Assembly (NCBI GenBank): GCA_964649415.1
Contig: CAZYSK010000082.1
Coordinates: 1 to 25,901, forward strand
Direction: 5' to 3'
From: CAZYSK01 sp964649415
GTDB taxonomy: Bacteria; Chloroflexota; Anaerolineae; B4-G1
DNA: 25,901 bases
Shown: piece by piece, positions 1 to 7,834 of the stretch
How the letters are laid out: every line of letters starts with the position of its first letter
Numbering within the stretch: position 1 is the stretch's first letter
Position numbers and translations under genes: made by a program
The notes under the pieces: generated by a model
Database searches by the model: none
What the model was told of the DNA's origin: nothing
Seen by the model: the letters and a program-made list of their open reading frames with translations, nothing else

Positions 1-66
1 TCCAGTGGCCCAGCTTGGCTTTTCAGGAGCTTGTCCCCAATGTGTGACGGTCGCCATTCTCCTCTC

Positions 67-94
67 TTGCCCGTCTGTGCCCGCGTGGTATAAT
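67..94 (+). promoter_or_regulatory. Promoter of rph (leaderless type)
   Basis: A perfect -10 TATAAT lies at 89-94, with a -35-like TTGCCC at 67-72 and a 16-bp spacer. The rph ATG follows the -10 by only 10 nt and no Shine-Dalgarno is visible, so the transcript should start within a few bases of the start codon. Confidence 0.75.
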
Positions 95-104
95 CTTACC
101 TGTC

Positions 105-839
105 ATGACCCATCGTTCAGCGCGTCCTGACGGTCGCCGGCCCGACGAACTGCGCCCTGTCAGTTTCACAGTCGGCTACGTCGACTACCCTGAAGGCTCG
201 GTGCTGATTGAGCTGGGCCGCACGCGCGTACTGTGCAACGTGAGCGTCGAGGAGAGCGTGCCGGCCTGGATGGCACGAGGCGGCTCGCCGGGCGGGGGCG
301 GGTGGTTGACCGCTGAGTACGCGCTGCTTCCCCGCTCCACGCACACCCGCACCCCCCGCGAGCACCGGGGCCCGCGCGGGCGGACCCAGGAGATACGCCG
401 CCTCATCGGGCGTTCCCTGCGCACTTGCGTCGATCTCAAGCTGCTGGGCGAACGCACGCTGGTCGTGGATTGCGACGTGCTCCAGGCCGATGGGGGCACG
501 CGCACTGCGGCCGTCACCGGGGGCTACGTAGCCGTGGCAGTGGCGCTGCGGCGCTTAGCCGGGCAGGGCGTGGTGCCGCCGGAGGTGCTCAGGCCGCCGG
601 TGGCGGCGGTCAGTGTGGGCGTGGTGGATGGCGAGGTGCGGCTGGACCTGTGCTATGCCGAGGATCGCGATGCCGAGGTGGACCTCAACGTCGTCACGGT
701 GGCAGACGGTCGCCTGGTTGAGGTGCAGGGCACGGCGGAGCGCGCGCCGTTCTCGCGCGAGACGCTCAACCACATGCTGGACCTGGCGGCCGGGGGTATC
801 GCGCACCTCGTTCGGCGGCAACGCGAGGCGTTGGCGTGA
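105..839 (+). CDS. rph: Ribonuclease PH
   Basis: This is a phosphorolytic 3'-5' exoribonuclease that trims tRNA 3' ends and normally forms a hexamer. The 244-residue length is typical. Visible family signatures are the N-terminal RPDGRRPDELRP, RGRTQEIRRLIGRSLR in the phosphate-binding region, DCDVLQADGGTRTAA, and CYAEDRDAEVDLNVV, which carries the paired metal-binding Asp residues. The ATG at 105 gives the usual N-terminus. It lacks a Shine-Dalgarno and sits 10 nt after a consensus -10, which points to leaderless translation. Its stop overlaps the GTG of the next gene by 4 nt (GTGA), so the two are translationally coupled. The identification is secure. Confidence 0.97.
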   Translation: MTHRSARPDGRRPDELRPVSFTVGYVDYPEGSVLIELGRTRVLCNVSVEESVPAWMARGGSPGGGGWLTAEYALLPRSTHTRTPREHRGPRGRTQEIRRLIGRSLRTCVDLKLLGERTLVVDCDVLQADGGTRTAAVTGGYVAVAVALRRLAGQGVVPPEVLRPPVAAVSVGVVDGEVRLDLCYAEDRDAEVDLNVVTVADGRLVEVQGTAERAPFSRETLNHMLDLAAGGIAHLVRRQREALA

Positions 840-2212
840 GCGTCTCTGGCTTCACCCCGGGCCAGCGCCGGACCGTCATCATGCTGGTCATCGCCGTCGT
901 GGTCGTCTTCGGCATGCTGACCGGCTTCATCGTCACGTCTCTAGAGAGGTGGGAGTCCCTGTCCCCCGTCCCGGTGGAGCCCGCGGTTTCTGTGCTTGAT
1001 ACGCCCCGTCCAACCTCGACGCCTGTCCCGTCCCCCATGTCCGACGAGGGCATTCTCTACCAGGTGCAGGCCGCCCGCCTCTTTGACCAGATCGCGCATC
1101 AGGTGGAGATGCTGCGGGGCCTCTCGCCCCGCGCCGAGGTGCCGCTCAGCTTCCTCGACGAGCGTGAGATGACCGCGCTCCTCAGGCAGTTTCATCAGGA
1201 TCGCGATCCCGAGTCGCAGTTGCTGCCCTACGCTGCGTTGGGGATGTTGCCGGACACCCCGGTCTCTGTCCGTGCGCAGGCGGTAGCAGGCGTCTACGTG
1301 CCCGAGCAGGAGCAGCTCTACGTCGCCACGGGGCGGCCGCCGAGCGATGCGGACGATCAGGCGCTGCTGGCTCACGCCTACGCGCGCTCTCTCCAGGATC
1401 AGCATTTCGACCTGGAGGCGATGGACGCGCGCGCCGCGACGACCGACGCCGCGCTCGCGGTCCGGGCGCTGGTGGCCGGGGACGCGGTGCTCATGACCGC
1501 GCTCTATCGCTACGAAAACCCGGCGGAGGCGGATTGGGACCGCCTGGCCGACCTGGCCGCCGACGCCGATCAGCCGAGTTACGGCGCAGAGTTGGACCGC
1601 AACGAGGCCTGGGTGCGGGTACAACGGTTTCCATACTGGCAGGGCCGCCAGTTCGTGAGTGAGGTCTTCCGCGCCGGCGGATGGGATGCGGTCAATCAGG
1701 CCTACACGAATCCCCCGCGCTCGACTGAGCAAGTGCTTCACCCGGAGCGCTTCCTGGAGGAAGCGGATGGTCCCACCCGCGTCGTCGTGCCCGACGTGCG
1801 GGCGGTCCTCGATGAGGGCTGGGACGTGCTCGTGGAGGACACGTTGGGCGAGTTCACCGTCGGCCTGTATCTCGATACGGAGCTCCCGTCGGAGCACGCC
1901 TGGCAGGCCGCCGCCGGCTGGGATGGCGATACTTTCGTCGTGTGGGAACACGAGGACGGGCGCCGGCTGCTCGTGTGGCGCACGATCTGGGACGGCAACG
2001 CGGAGGCGGTTGAGTTTGAACAGACCCTCGTCGAGTTCGTCATCCAGCGCTACCTGCCTGCCTGGCCGTTGGATCCGCCGGAGGGACTGCCGGGCAGGTG
2101 GTGGGAGACCGGGACAGGGGCGGTGAGCGTGTCCCGGGCGGCGCGCTACGTGGTCTTCGTCGAGGCACCGGATCCCAACACCTTGATGAACGTCACGGAG
2201 GTATTGCCCTGA
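836..2212 (+). CDS. Membrane-anchored protein resembling a degenerate zinc metallopeptidase
   Basis: The GTG start at 836 overlaps the rph stop. Residues about 11-34 form one transmembrane segment (VIMLVIAVVVVFGMLTGFIV), followed by a Pro-rich stretch and a large extracytoplasmic domain. The core reads LLAHAYARSLQDQHFDLE around residues 178-194. I recall an uncharacterised family in Chloroflexi, actinobacteria and archaea with LAHELTHALQDQHFDL here, followed by ALVEGDA and PPRSTEQVLHPE. The later motifs appear here as ALVAGDA (about 211-217) and PPRSTEQVLHPERF. The expected HExxH is HAYAR (180-184), and the Glu of ALVEGDA is Ala214, so zinc binding and catalysis are probably lost. Function is unknown; a structural or binding role is inference. 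It is likely co-transcribed with rph and the next gene. Confidence 0.75.
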   Translation: MSVSGFTPGQRRTVIMLVIAVVVVFGMLTGFIVTSLERWESLSPVPVEPAVSVLDTPRPTSTPVPSPMSDEGILYQVQAARLFDQIAHQVEMLRGLSPRAEVPLSFLDEREMTALLRQFHQDRDPESQLLPYAALGMLPDTPVSVRAQAVAGVYVPEQEQLYVATGRPPSDADDQALLAHAYARSLQDQHFDLEAMDARAATTDAALAVRALVAGDAVLMTALYRYENPAEADWDRLADLAADADQPSYGAELDRNEAWVRVQRFPYWQGRQFVSEVFRAGGWDAVNQAYTNPPRSTEQVLHPERFLEEADGPTRVVVPDVRAVLDEGWDVLVEDTLGEFTVGLYLDTELPSEHAWQAAAGWDGDTFVVWEHEDGRRLLVWRTIWDGNAEAVEFEQTLVEFVIQRYLPAWPLDPPEGLPGRWWETGTGAVSVSRAARYVVFVEAPDPNTLMNVTEVLP

Positions 2213-2223
2213 GGGGAGAGCGG

Positions 2224-2883
2224 GTGAGGCGCATGTTGAGACATGGGGTCGTCCTTGCCGTCGGCTGTGGGGTTGGCCTCGTCGGGCTGCTGGTGGGCCT
2301 GCGCCTGTGGACCGAGTGGACGTATCGAGGCCGCATCTACACCGACCCAGGGGACGTGCCGCCGCGTCCTGTGGCCGTTGTCCTGGGTGCGGGTCTGTGG
2401 CCCGATGGCTCGCCGACGCCTGTCCTGGCCGACCGCGTCGCGACGGCAGCCGATCTCTACGACGCCGGCGTCGTTCAGAAGCTCCTCTTCAGCGGCGACA
2501 ACCGGTTCGTGGACTACAACGAGCCCCAGCGCATGCTGGAGTACGCTGCGGGTCTGGGCGTGCCGGAGGACGCCATCGTGCTGGACTACGCGGGCCGGCG
2601 CACCTACGACACGTGCTACCGTGCGCGGGCGATCTTCGGCGTCGAGCGGGCGGTGGTCGTCACCCAGCGCTTTCACGTCGCTCGCGCGCTCTACCTGTGC
2701 GATGCACTGGGCCTGGACGCGGTGGCCGTCATCGCGGACCGGCGGGAATACGCGATTGACCGCGTCACGTGGGAAACGCGGGAGTACCTGTCGCTGGCCC
2801 TGGCATGGTGGGACGTTAACGTGCGGCATCCGGTGCCTGTCCTGGGCGAGCCGTTGCCCATCTTCGGGCCGGATGGATCGTAG
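2224..2883 (+). CDS. SanA/YdcF-like DUF218 (ElyC/SanA/YdcF) membrane protein
   Basis: The protein has 219 residues with one N-terminal membrane helix (about 8-29) and a DUF218 domain. Family motifs are VVLGAG (52-57), SPTPVLADR, LLFSGDN (SGD at 90-92), RRTYDTCYRA and VVTQRFHVARALYLC. Together these match the SanA branch, named for vancomycin exclusion in Escherichia coli and tied to envelope integrity; the biochemical activity is not established. I chose GTG 2224 because GGGGAG at 2213-2218 lies 5 nt before it and the membrane helix follows at once. An ATG at 2233 is the alternative, and the frame is open further upstream with no good ribosome binding site. It lies 11 nt after the preceding gene, consistent with an rph operon. 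Confidence 0.88.
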   Translation: MRRMLRHGVVLAVGCGVGLVGLLVGLRLWTEWTYRGRIYTDPGDVPPRPVAVVLGAGLWPDGSPTPVLADRVATAADLYDAGVVQKLLFSGDNRFVDYNEPQRMLEYAAGLGVPEDAIVLDYAGRRTYDTCYRARAIFGVERAVVVTQRFHVARALYLCDALGLDAVAVIADRREYAIDRVTWETREYLSLALAWWDVNVRHPVPVLGEPLPIFGPDGS

Positions 2884-2893
2884 GTGGGTGTGC

Positions 2894-2922
2894 TTGTCTT
2901 CTCACCCCTTGTGCTCTATAAT
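2894..2922 (+). promoter_or_regulatory. Promoter of the hybrid histidine kinase gene
   Basis: The -35 is TTGTCT (2894-2899), the spacer is 17 bp, and the -10 is a perfect TATAAT (2917-2922). The start codon is at 2970 and is preceded by AAGGA at 2958-2962, so this transcript has a normal leader of about 40 nt. Confidence 0.75.
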
Positions 2923-2969
2923 AGTCGCCAGGTCTGACTGGTACATATCGGCAGAATAAGGACTCGGAT

Positions 2970-4253
2970 ATGGCTGAACAAGGATCAAGGAGCCGACACA
3001 CGGGCCAAACGGTGCTGGTCGTGGACGACGAGGCAGCTTTGGCTGAGGCCGTTGCCGCGACGTTGGACATGCAGGGCCTGCGACCGGTCGTAGCGCACGA
3101 CGGCGATGAGGCGCTCGTGCTGGCCCGTGCGCTGGAGCCCGACCTGATCATCCTGGACGTGATGATGCCCGGCCGCTCCGGCATCGAGGTGTGCGCCACA
3201 CTGAAGACCGATCCCGGCACGGACTCCATACCGGTGATCCTCTTGACGGCGAAGTCGGAGAAGACCGACCGCATGGTCGGGATGGCGGCCGGCGCCGACG
3301 AATACCTGACCAAGCCATTCAGCCCCACTGAACTCATCACGCTAATAGACGAGGTGCTCGCCGGGCGTCCGGTCGCGCCGCGTCCGCGGCATCGGGACCT
3401 GTCTCAGATGCCCGCCGACCAATTGGTGGTCTACGCGCGGGAATGGACCGATCTGTACGAGCGCGAGCGTGTCGAACGGCAGGCACTGGAGGACGCCCGG
3501 CGGCGTCTGGATGAGCTGGACCGGCTGAAAGCGGCGTTTCTCAGCGCGGTGACGCACGAGCTCCTGACCCCCTTCTCGTCTATCGGCCTGGCCCTGCAGG
3601 TGATGCAGCGTCAGGGCGAGGGCCTCGACGCCGAGCATCGGAAGGCGCTGGACGATCTGATGACCGAGATCGCGGACCTGCATCGGCTGGTCAATGGCGT
3701 GGTCAAATTCGCCGAGTTGGTGAACAAGCGACGTGAGCCCCGGCCGGGCTATATCTCTCTGGCGCAGGTGCTTCCGTCGGCTCTGCAGCCGGTGGCGGTG
3801 CTGGCCCAGGCGCGGCAGGTGGACTTTCGCCTTCTCATCCCCTCCGATCTGCCGAAGGTGCACGCCGACCCTCAACTGCTCAGCGAAGCCATCTATCAGA
3901 TGGGGCACAACGCGGTCAAGTTCAACCTCCCGGGGGGACACGCCCAGGTGCGCGGCTTCGAATACAAGGGCTGGGTCGTCGTCGAGGTGAAGGACACGGG
4001 CGTGGGGCTGACGCCGGAGCAGCTATCGGTACTGGGACAGCCCTTCGAGCAGGGCGCCGATGCACTGCGGCGCGGGCGGGAAGGGCTGGGAGTCGGCTGG
4101 GCGTTTGTGCGCTACGTCGCGGAGATGCACAGCGGCTGGACGCGCGTGGAGAGCGCGGGGCCGGGCGAGGGAAGCACCTTCTCGCTGGCGCTGCGCGTCG
4201 CGGGTGAGCCGCAGGCACAGGATGGGGCGCGCGAAGGCGGCGCTGGAAGGTGA
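2970..4253 (+). CDS. Response regulator receiver-histidine kinase hybrid (REC-HisKA-HATPase_c)
   Basis: This is a soluble two-component signalling protein of 427 residues. A CheY-like receiver domain comes first (about 13-131): acidic pocket D19-D20, phospho-acceptor D63 in LIILDVMMPG, then T93 and K115 in TKPF. A charged helical linker follows (about 150-188). The HisKA domain has the phospho-His H196 in the H-box THELLTPFSS. The HATPase domain has N-box GHNAVKFN, G1 box KDTGVGLTP and G2 box GREGLGVGWAFV. There is no membrane segment and no DNA-binding domain, so input probably arrives by phosphotransfer to D63; its target is not visible here. The H-box has Leu where Arg is common (HELLTP for HELRTP). 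The stop lies 7 bp from the 3' end of the convergent gene, with no terminator between them. Confidence 0.92.
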   Translation: MAEQGSRSRHTGQTVLVVDDEAALAEAVAATLDMQGLRPVVAHDGDEALVLARALEPDLIILDVMMPGRSGIEVCATLKTDPGTDSIPVILLTAKSEKTDRMVGMAAGADEYLTKPFSPTELITLIDEVLAGRPVAPRPRHRDLSQMPADQLVVYAREWTDLYERERVERQALEDARRRLDELDRLKAAFLSAVTHELLTPFSSIGLALQVMQRQGEGLDAEHRKALDDLMTEIADLHRLVNGVVKFAELVNKRREPRPGYISLAQVLPSALQPVAVLAQARQVDFRLLIPSDLPKVHADPQLLSEAIYQMGHNAVKFNLPGGHAQVRGFEYKGWVVVEVKDTGVGLTPEQLSVLGQPFEQGADALRRGREGLGVGWAFVRYVAEMHSGWTRVESAGPGEGSTFSLALRVAGEPQAQDGAREGGAGR

Positions 4254-4260
4254 GGGAAGG

Positions 4261-7200
4261 TCAATTCGATTCAGCGCCGAAATCTACCGTCCAGTAGCAG
4301 ATGTAGGTGCTCTGTGGATCGTAGACAAAGCCCACACCGATGTCCTCATAGTCAGGGCTGAGGATAGTGTCACGAGTGCTGGGGCTGTTCATCCAGGCCT
4401 GCATGACATAGGTCTGGTCCTGTTCTCTGCATAATCCTTCCCCGGCAGCCAGGTTTTCCCCATAGGTCCACCAATTGTACCCCTGCCGACTGCCCCGCTC
4501 CCTTGGGAGCGAGCCGTCGGAGCCAGTAAAGCTATAGAAGTCGTTCAGCGCCATGTCCAGGCTGTGTCCTTCGGCGGCGGTCATCAAGCGCTCATCTTTG
4601 AACAAGGGCGGCAAGCCGTGATTGGCCCGTTCCTGATTGGTCATAGCAATGATTTCATCTTCCCAGCCAGCACCCGGCGTCGCGGTAGGGAGGGGCGTCG
4701 GGATCGGGGTGCGCGTTGGTGTGGAAGTTGGAGTCGGCGTATTGGCAGGAGGAGATGTGGTATCAAAGCTCCACAGCGGCCCGGTGGTCGTCGTTCCATG
4801 TTCATCAGTGGCGACGATTTGCCAGTAGTAGCGAGCACCGTAGCTCAACGTGCCGGGGTAGCAGGAGGCGATAGTCATGTCATTGCAGATCAACGCATCT
4901 GGTGTGCTGTCGCCAGCCTCGAGGTAAACGTCGTAGGTCACATTGTCTCTGTCGGGATCGCCGCCGGTCCAACTCAAGACTACGTTCACGCTCCGGTTGA
5001 TTGCGCCGTCAGAAGGCGAGGGGTTGGCGGCGCTGTTGGGTGGGCGGTTGGTCTGCCCAGGGCCAGGGGTGAAGCTCTTGACAACGACTGGCAGGTAGAC
5101 GAACCTTGGGCCTCGGACGGCCACTCGAATATCGACTTGTTCCCCTCCAGGCGGTAGAGAAGTTCCAAGAAGATCAAGCAGCCATTGTCCATCCTCGGGA
5201 TCCTGGATGGAGTAGAGTTCGTAAGTGCGGCCTTTGGCATGGTAAACGTCTGGAGCTATGGTCGCTGGCCCGATCTCTCTACCGTTGGGACTGGTCAAGC
5301 TTAAGCTGACTTCGCTTCCTGGCCAGCCAATGAAGAATGTGGCGGAGGATTGGTCAGTCGATAAGCCAATAGATAGTCGTTGACTGCTCCCCTGGGTCAT
5401 CATGACACTCGTATTCAGGACAATGTTACCGTTGGCTAACTGTTGAGAGATCTCAAAGTACACTGCTTGTAGCTGATTGGGATCAGTCAGTGCGATGTAC
5501 TGTCCCCCCGTGTCTGTTGCGATTTGCCTGAGGAGTGCCGGATTCGTGTCGCCTCCCAGCCCGACAGCATATACCGGCCATCCCTGACTCTTGTATTGGA
5601 GGTGGCTTTGTGGGTCATAGGGTCCACTACCTTCTTGATTCCCATCAGTCAAAAAGACAGCGGCCTTGTTGTTGCTACTGGTAGTATCAGAAAGAAGCTG
5701 ATCAAAGCCCGCATTGAGGCCAACGTTGAGATCCGTCCAGCCATAACTGTCGACTTGATCAACAGCCGCGCTCAGTTCGTCTCTATCGGTCTGGGATTGG
5801 ATAGTGTGCAACGGGGCCAAGAGGTGAGCTTGCTGATCAAATGAGATGACGGCAATCCGGTCGCCAGATCTGGCGGCAGCAATGAATACCTTGGCTGCAT
5901 CCTTGCGCATCTCTTGAGGGTCGTTATCATCCATGCTTCCTGTAGCATCAATGATGAGGGCTACATCCACGTTGCTGATCTCTGTGCACTCCACGTTATC
6001 TACCAGGTACTCACCGGCGTACCGTTCGCCAAAGACGAGGTAGTAGTCGTTGCAGTTGTCAAGCGTGACGTATATTGAGCGATTCGCAGTGGCTCCTGTG
6101 CCCACATCCAGATCGTATGAACCTTTTTCCTGGCAACCTGAGAGGCTTTTGAGAAGGACGTAAGGTGAATACTGGTCGGCTTCTCCTAATGACTTCACGT
6201 CGAAAGTAACACGGTACGATTTACCGGCCTCAAAGTCAGCCCAGTGGTAGTGCAATCCCTCGTTCCACTCCTCGGTAGAGTCCCCCTTGACTTTGCCGGA
6301 GACTCCCGATATACCGCTCTGGACGATTTCACCATCCCGTTTCGAGACTTCGGACTCGCTATCGAGTACGTGCCAGGCCCCGTGCTCCTTTTCGCTCTCA
6401 AAGTCGAACGGCCCCAGCGCTGGCAGCGAATCGTCCACAGGGATGAAGCTTATGCTCGCCGAGTTGTCGAACGGCGTATGAGACATCCACTCACCAGCCC
6501 AGTTCATGTGGGATACCTCAAAACTGTTGTTATCCTCGGAGACGGCTTCCACATAGGCAACGTGGCCGATGGAAGTGAAGACGGCAATTGCGCCTATCTC
6601 AGGGTCGCTTGACAGCTCGTATCCACACAGATGCGCGTTGTCAGCCCAATCGCCTGCATTTCCTTCTATACACCCGCCCACATCCGGCCGCTTGTACGCG
6701 GCCCACCAGGTGCAGTTGCCTGCTGACCCCGAGTATTGGCAAGCCCATAGATTGGACTTCCAACTGTCAGCTCTGAAATTCTCATAGCCATAACAAGAGA
6801 TATCTCCCAAGGGTTGTAACACCGACTCCCCAGATCTAGGTAGGTGTGGAGTCGTTTCGGTCTGCAGGCTTGTCTCGGTGAAACTGAAGCTTGACAGAAT
6901 CCTATCATACGAGTCAGCGGCTGCTCCACCATCAAAGGCAGAGTAAGCAATACGGAACACGAATTCTCCATCTGTGAGGTAAACAGATGTGATCGCTGGA
7001 TAGTGTTCTCCTTTGTCTCGATCAAATTGCGCGGCGGGCAGTCCATCTACCAGGCGATTGAGCACAATAGGATCATCCGCGATGTCCACAACCAGGAACT
7101 CTCGGTACCTCTCCAGCCAACTCGTGAGGGTGACTGCGTCGCGATTCTCCCATACGTCAACGTCAACTTTCGCTCCCTGGGGGCTAAAGAAAGCCACCCG

Positions 7201-7422
7201 GCGTCGAATGACGTATTCCTTGTCCCCTGTCTTGTCAAACATCCACTGCCCTTCCCATCCCGGTGGATAGCTCACGCGATAGCCAAAGGCGAGATCAATG
7301 TACGTTTGCCATTCACCAGGTGGGACCTGTCCTTCGGCTTCTGCTCCGCGTGCTTCCATCAGCGGGACTATTGTCACCGCCAGCGTTATTACTATCACCC
7401 ACGCAATCCATGTGTGTTTCAT
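4261..7422 (-). CDS. Large secreted multidomain protein: CHAP, von Willebrand A, Fn3-like and CAP/SCP domains
   Basis: The 1053-residue protein (ATG 7422; a GTG at 7428 is also possible) begins with a signal peptide (about 1-27). Next comes a PsbP-like region (about 35-190, FGYRVSYPPGWEGQW), then a CHAP amidase-like domain with C237 in NCTWWA, H287 in GHVAYVE and N307 in SHMNW. A VWA domain follows, with MIDAS motif DATGS (D492, T494, S496) and FLTDGNQE. After it come an Fn3-like domain (about 800-895), a Pro/Thr linker and a C-terminal CAP domain (AAEGHSLDMA, YGENLAAG). CHAP suggests peptidoglycan cleavage; VWA and CAP suggest adhesion or binding at the cell surface. The CAP domain has SPSTRDTIL where bacterial members usually have SPGHRDNIL, so one conserved His is absent. 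Two 60-base stretches I counted are 42% and 47% GC, far below the neighbours, which suggests acquired DNA. The overall function is inferred. Confidence 0.85.
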   Translation of the reverse strand: MKHTWIAWVIVITLAVTIVPLMEARGAEAEGQVPPGEWQTYIDLAFGYRVSYPPGWEGQWMFDKTGDKEYVIRRRVAFFSPQGAKVDVDVWENRDAVTLTSWLERYREFLVVDIADDPIVLNRLVDGLPAAQFDRDKGEHYPAITSVYLTDGEFVFRIAYSAFDGGAAADSYDRILSSFSFTETSLQTETTPHLPRSGESVLQPLGDISCYGYENFRADSWKSNLWACQYSGSAGNCTWWAAYKRPDVGGCIEGNAGDWADNAHLCGYELSSDPEIGAIAVFTSIGHVAYVEAVSEDNNSFEVSHMNWAGEWMSHTPFDNSASISFIPVDDSLPALGPFDFESEKEHGAWHVLDSESEVSKRDGEIVQSGISGVSGKVKGDSTEEWNEGLHYHWADFEAGKSYRVTFDVKSLGEADQYSPYVLLKSLSGCQEKGSYDLDVGTGATANRSIYVTLDNCNDYYLVFGERYAGEYLVDNVECTEISNVDVALIIDATGSMDDNDPQEMRKDAAKVFIAAARSGDRIAVISFDQQAHLLAPLHTIQSQTDRDELSAAVDQVDSYGWTDLNVGLNAGFDQLLSDTTSSNNKAAVFLTDGNQEGSGPYDPQSHLQYKSQGWPVYAVGLGGDTNPALLRQIATDTGGQYIALTDPNQLQAVYFEISQQLANGNIVLNTSVMMTQGSSQRLSIGLSTDQSSATFFIGWPGSEVSLSLTSPNGREIGPATIAPDVYHAKGRTYELYSIQDPEDGQWLLDLLGTSLPPGGEQVDIRVAVRGPRFVYLPVVVKSFTPGPGQTNRPPNSAANPSPSDGAINRSVNVVLSWTGGDPDRDNVTYDVYLEAGDSTPDALICNDMTIASCYPGTLSYGARYYWQIVATDEHGTTTTGPLWSFDTTSPPANTPTPTSTPTRTPIPTPLPTATPGAGWEDEIIAMTNQERANHGLPPLFKDERLMTAAEGHSLDMALNDFYSFTGSDGSLPRERGSRQGYNWWTYGENLAAGEGLCREQDQTYVMQAWMNSPSTRDTILSPDYEDIGVGFVYDPQSTYICYWTVDFGAESN

Positions 7423-7486
7423 TTCCACATTACCCCAGATTATTGAGAAGGTACATTCTCATTGTGTAGCGGTGGTCCGAGAGTAT

Positions 7487-7515
7487 ATTCTAGTCCAGTA
7501 GTATGGGGGGGGCAA
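7487..7515 (-). promoter_or_regulatory. Promoter of the CHAP-VWA-CAP gene, with a C8 tract
   Basis: On the minus strand the -35 is TTGCCC (7515-7510), the spacer is 17 bp and the -10 is TAGAAT (7492-7487). A run of eight C residues (plus strand 7505-7512) covers the end of the -35 and the start of the spacer, so a change in tract length would change the spacing. Confidence 0.65.
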
Positions 7516-7593
7516 TAGTACTTTCGTCCCGGTGGTTGCCCACAGAATGGGAGAGGGAGGGTCGGCAAGAAGAGGCGCGGGACATGCTGAGAT

Positions 7594-7621
7594 TTGTCAA
7601 GTAGGAGATTTATGGTAGAAT
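7594..7621 (+). promoter_or_regulatory. Promoter of tRNA-Gln
   Basis: The -35 is TTGTCA (7594-7599), the spacer is 16 bp, and the -10 is TAGAAT (7616-7621) with an extended TGG just before it. The predicted start near 7628 leaves about 27 nt of 5' leader for RNase P to remove. Confidence 0.75.
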
Positions 7622-7654
7622 AATAAGTGTTAGCTGAAACTACGTTCGCATCTT

Positions 7655-7725
7655 TGGGGGCTCGTCTAATGGTAGGACAGCGGACTCTGAATCCGTATGT
7701 GGGGGTTCGAATCCTCCGCCCCCAG
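7655..7725 (+). tRNA. tRNA-Gln (anticodon CTG)
   Basis: The cloverleaf folds cleanly. The acceptor TGGGGGC (7655-7661) pairs with GCCCCCA (7718-7724), with discriminator G at 7725. The D arm is GTC/GAC, the anticodon stem is GCGGA/TCCGT with loop CTCTGAA, and the T arm is GGGGG/CCTCC around TTCGAAT. The anticodon CTG reads CAG. U1-A72 at the acceptor end is typical of glutamine tRNAs. The next bases are CCT, so the 3' CCA is not encoded in full and must be added after transcription. It has its own promoter and terminator. Confidence 0.97.
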
Positions 7726-7766
7726 CCTGACGTTCCAGAATGAGGCAAAGACGCTATCCTGGGGAC

Positions 7767-7792
7767 AACGCCCTCCAAAAGGGGGCGTTTTT
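7767..7792 (+). terminator. Intrinsic terminator of tRNA-Gln
   Basis: AACGCCCTC (7767-7775) pairs with GGGGGCGTT (7781-7789) with one G-T pair and a CAAAA loop, and a T run follows to 7792. Confidence 0.85.
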
Positions 7793-7834
7793 GCGTTCTT
7801 GCCCGCTTGTGCAGCCGGTCATAAAGGATAGGCG

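Noticed and set aside
941..1951. 336-codon minus-strand frame opposite the metallopeptidase-like gene
   Set aside because: Its Arg/His/Leu-rich composition is typical of antisense frames, and it has no domain signature.
7655..7725. tRNA-Gln as integration site of a mobile island containing the low-GC gene
   Set aside because: The low-GC gene lies on the 5' side of the tRNA, no integrase is present, and no duplicated tRNA 3' end was found.
7799..7827. TTGCCC-17-TAAAGG as a promoter for the activase gene
   Set aside because: The -10 is poor and overlaps the ribosome binding site AAAGGA, so no confident promoter can be named for the hypD operon.
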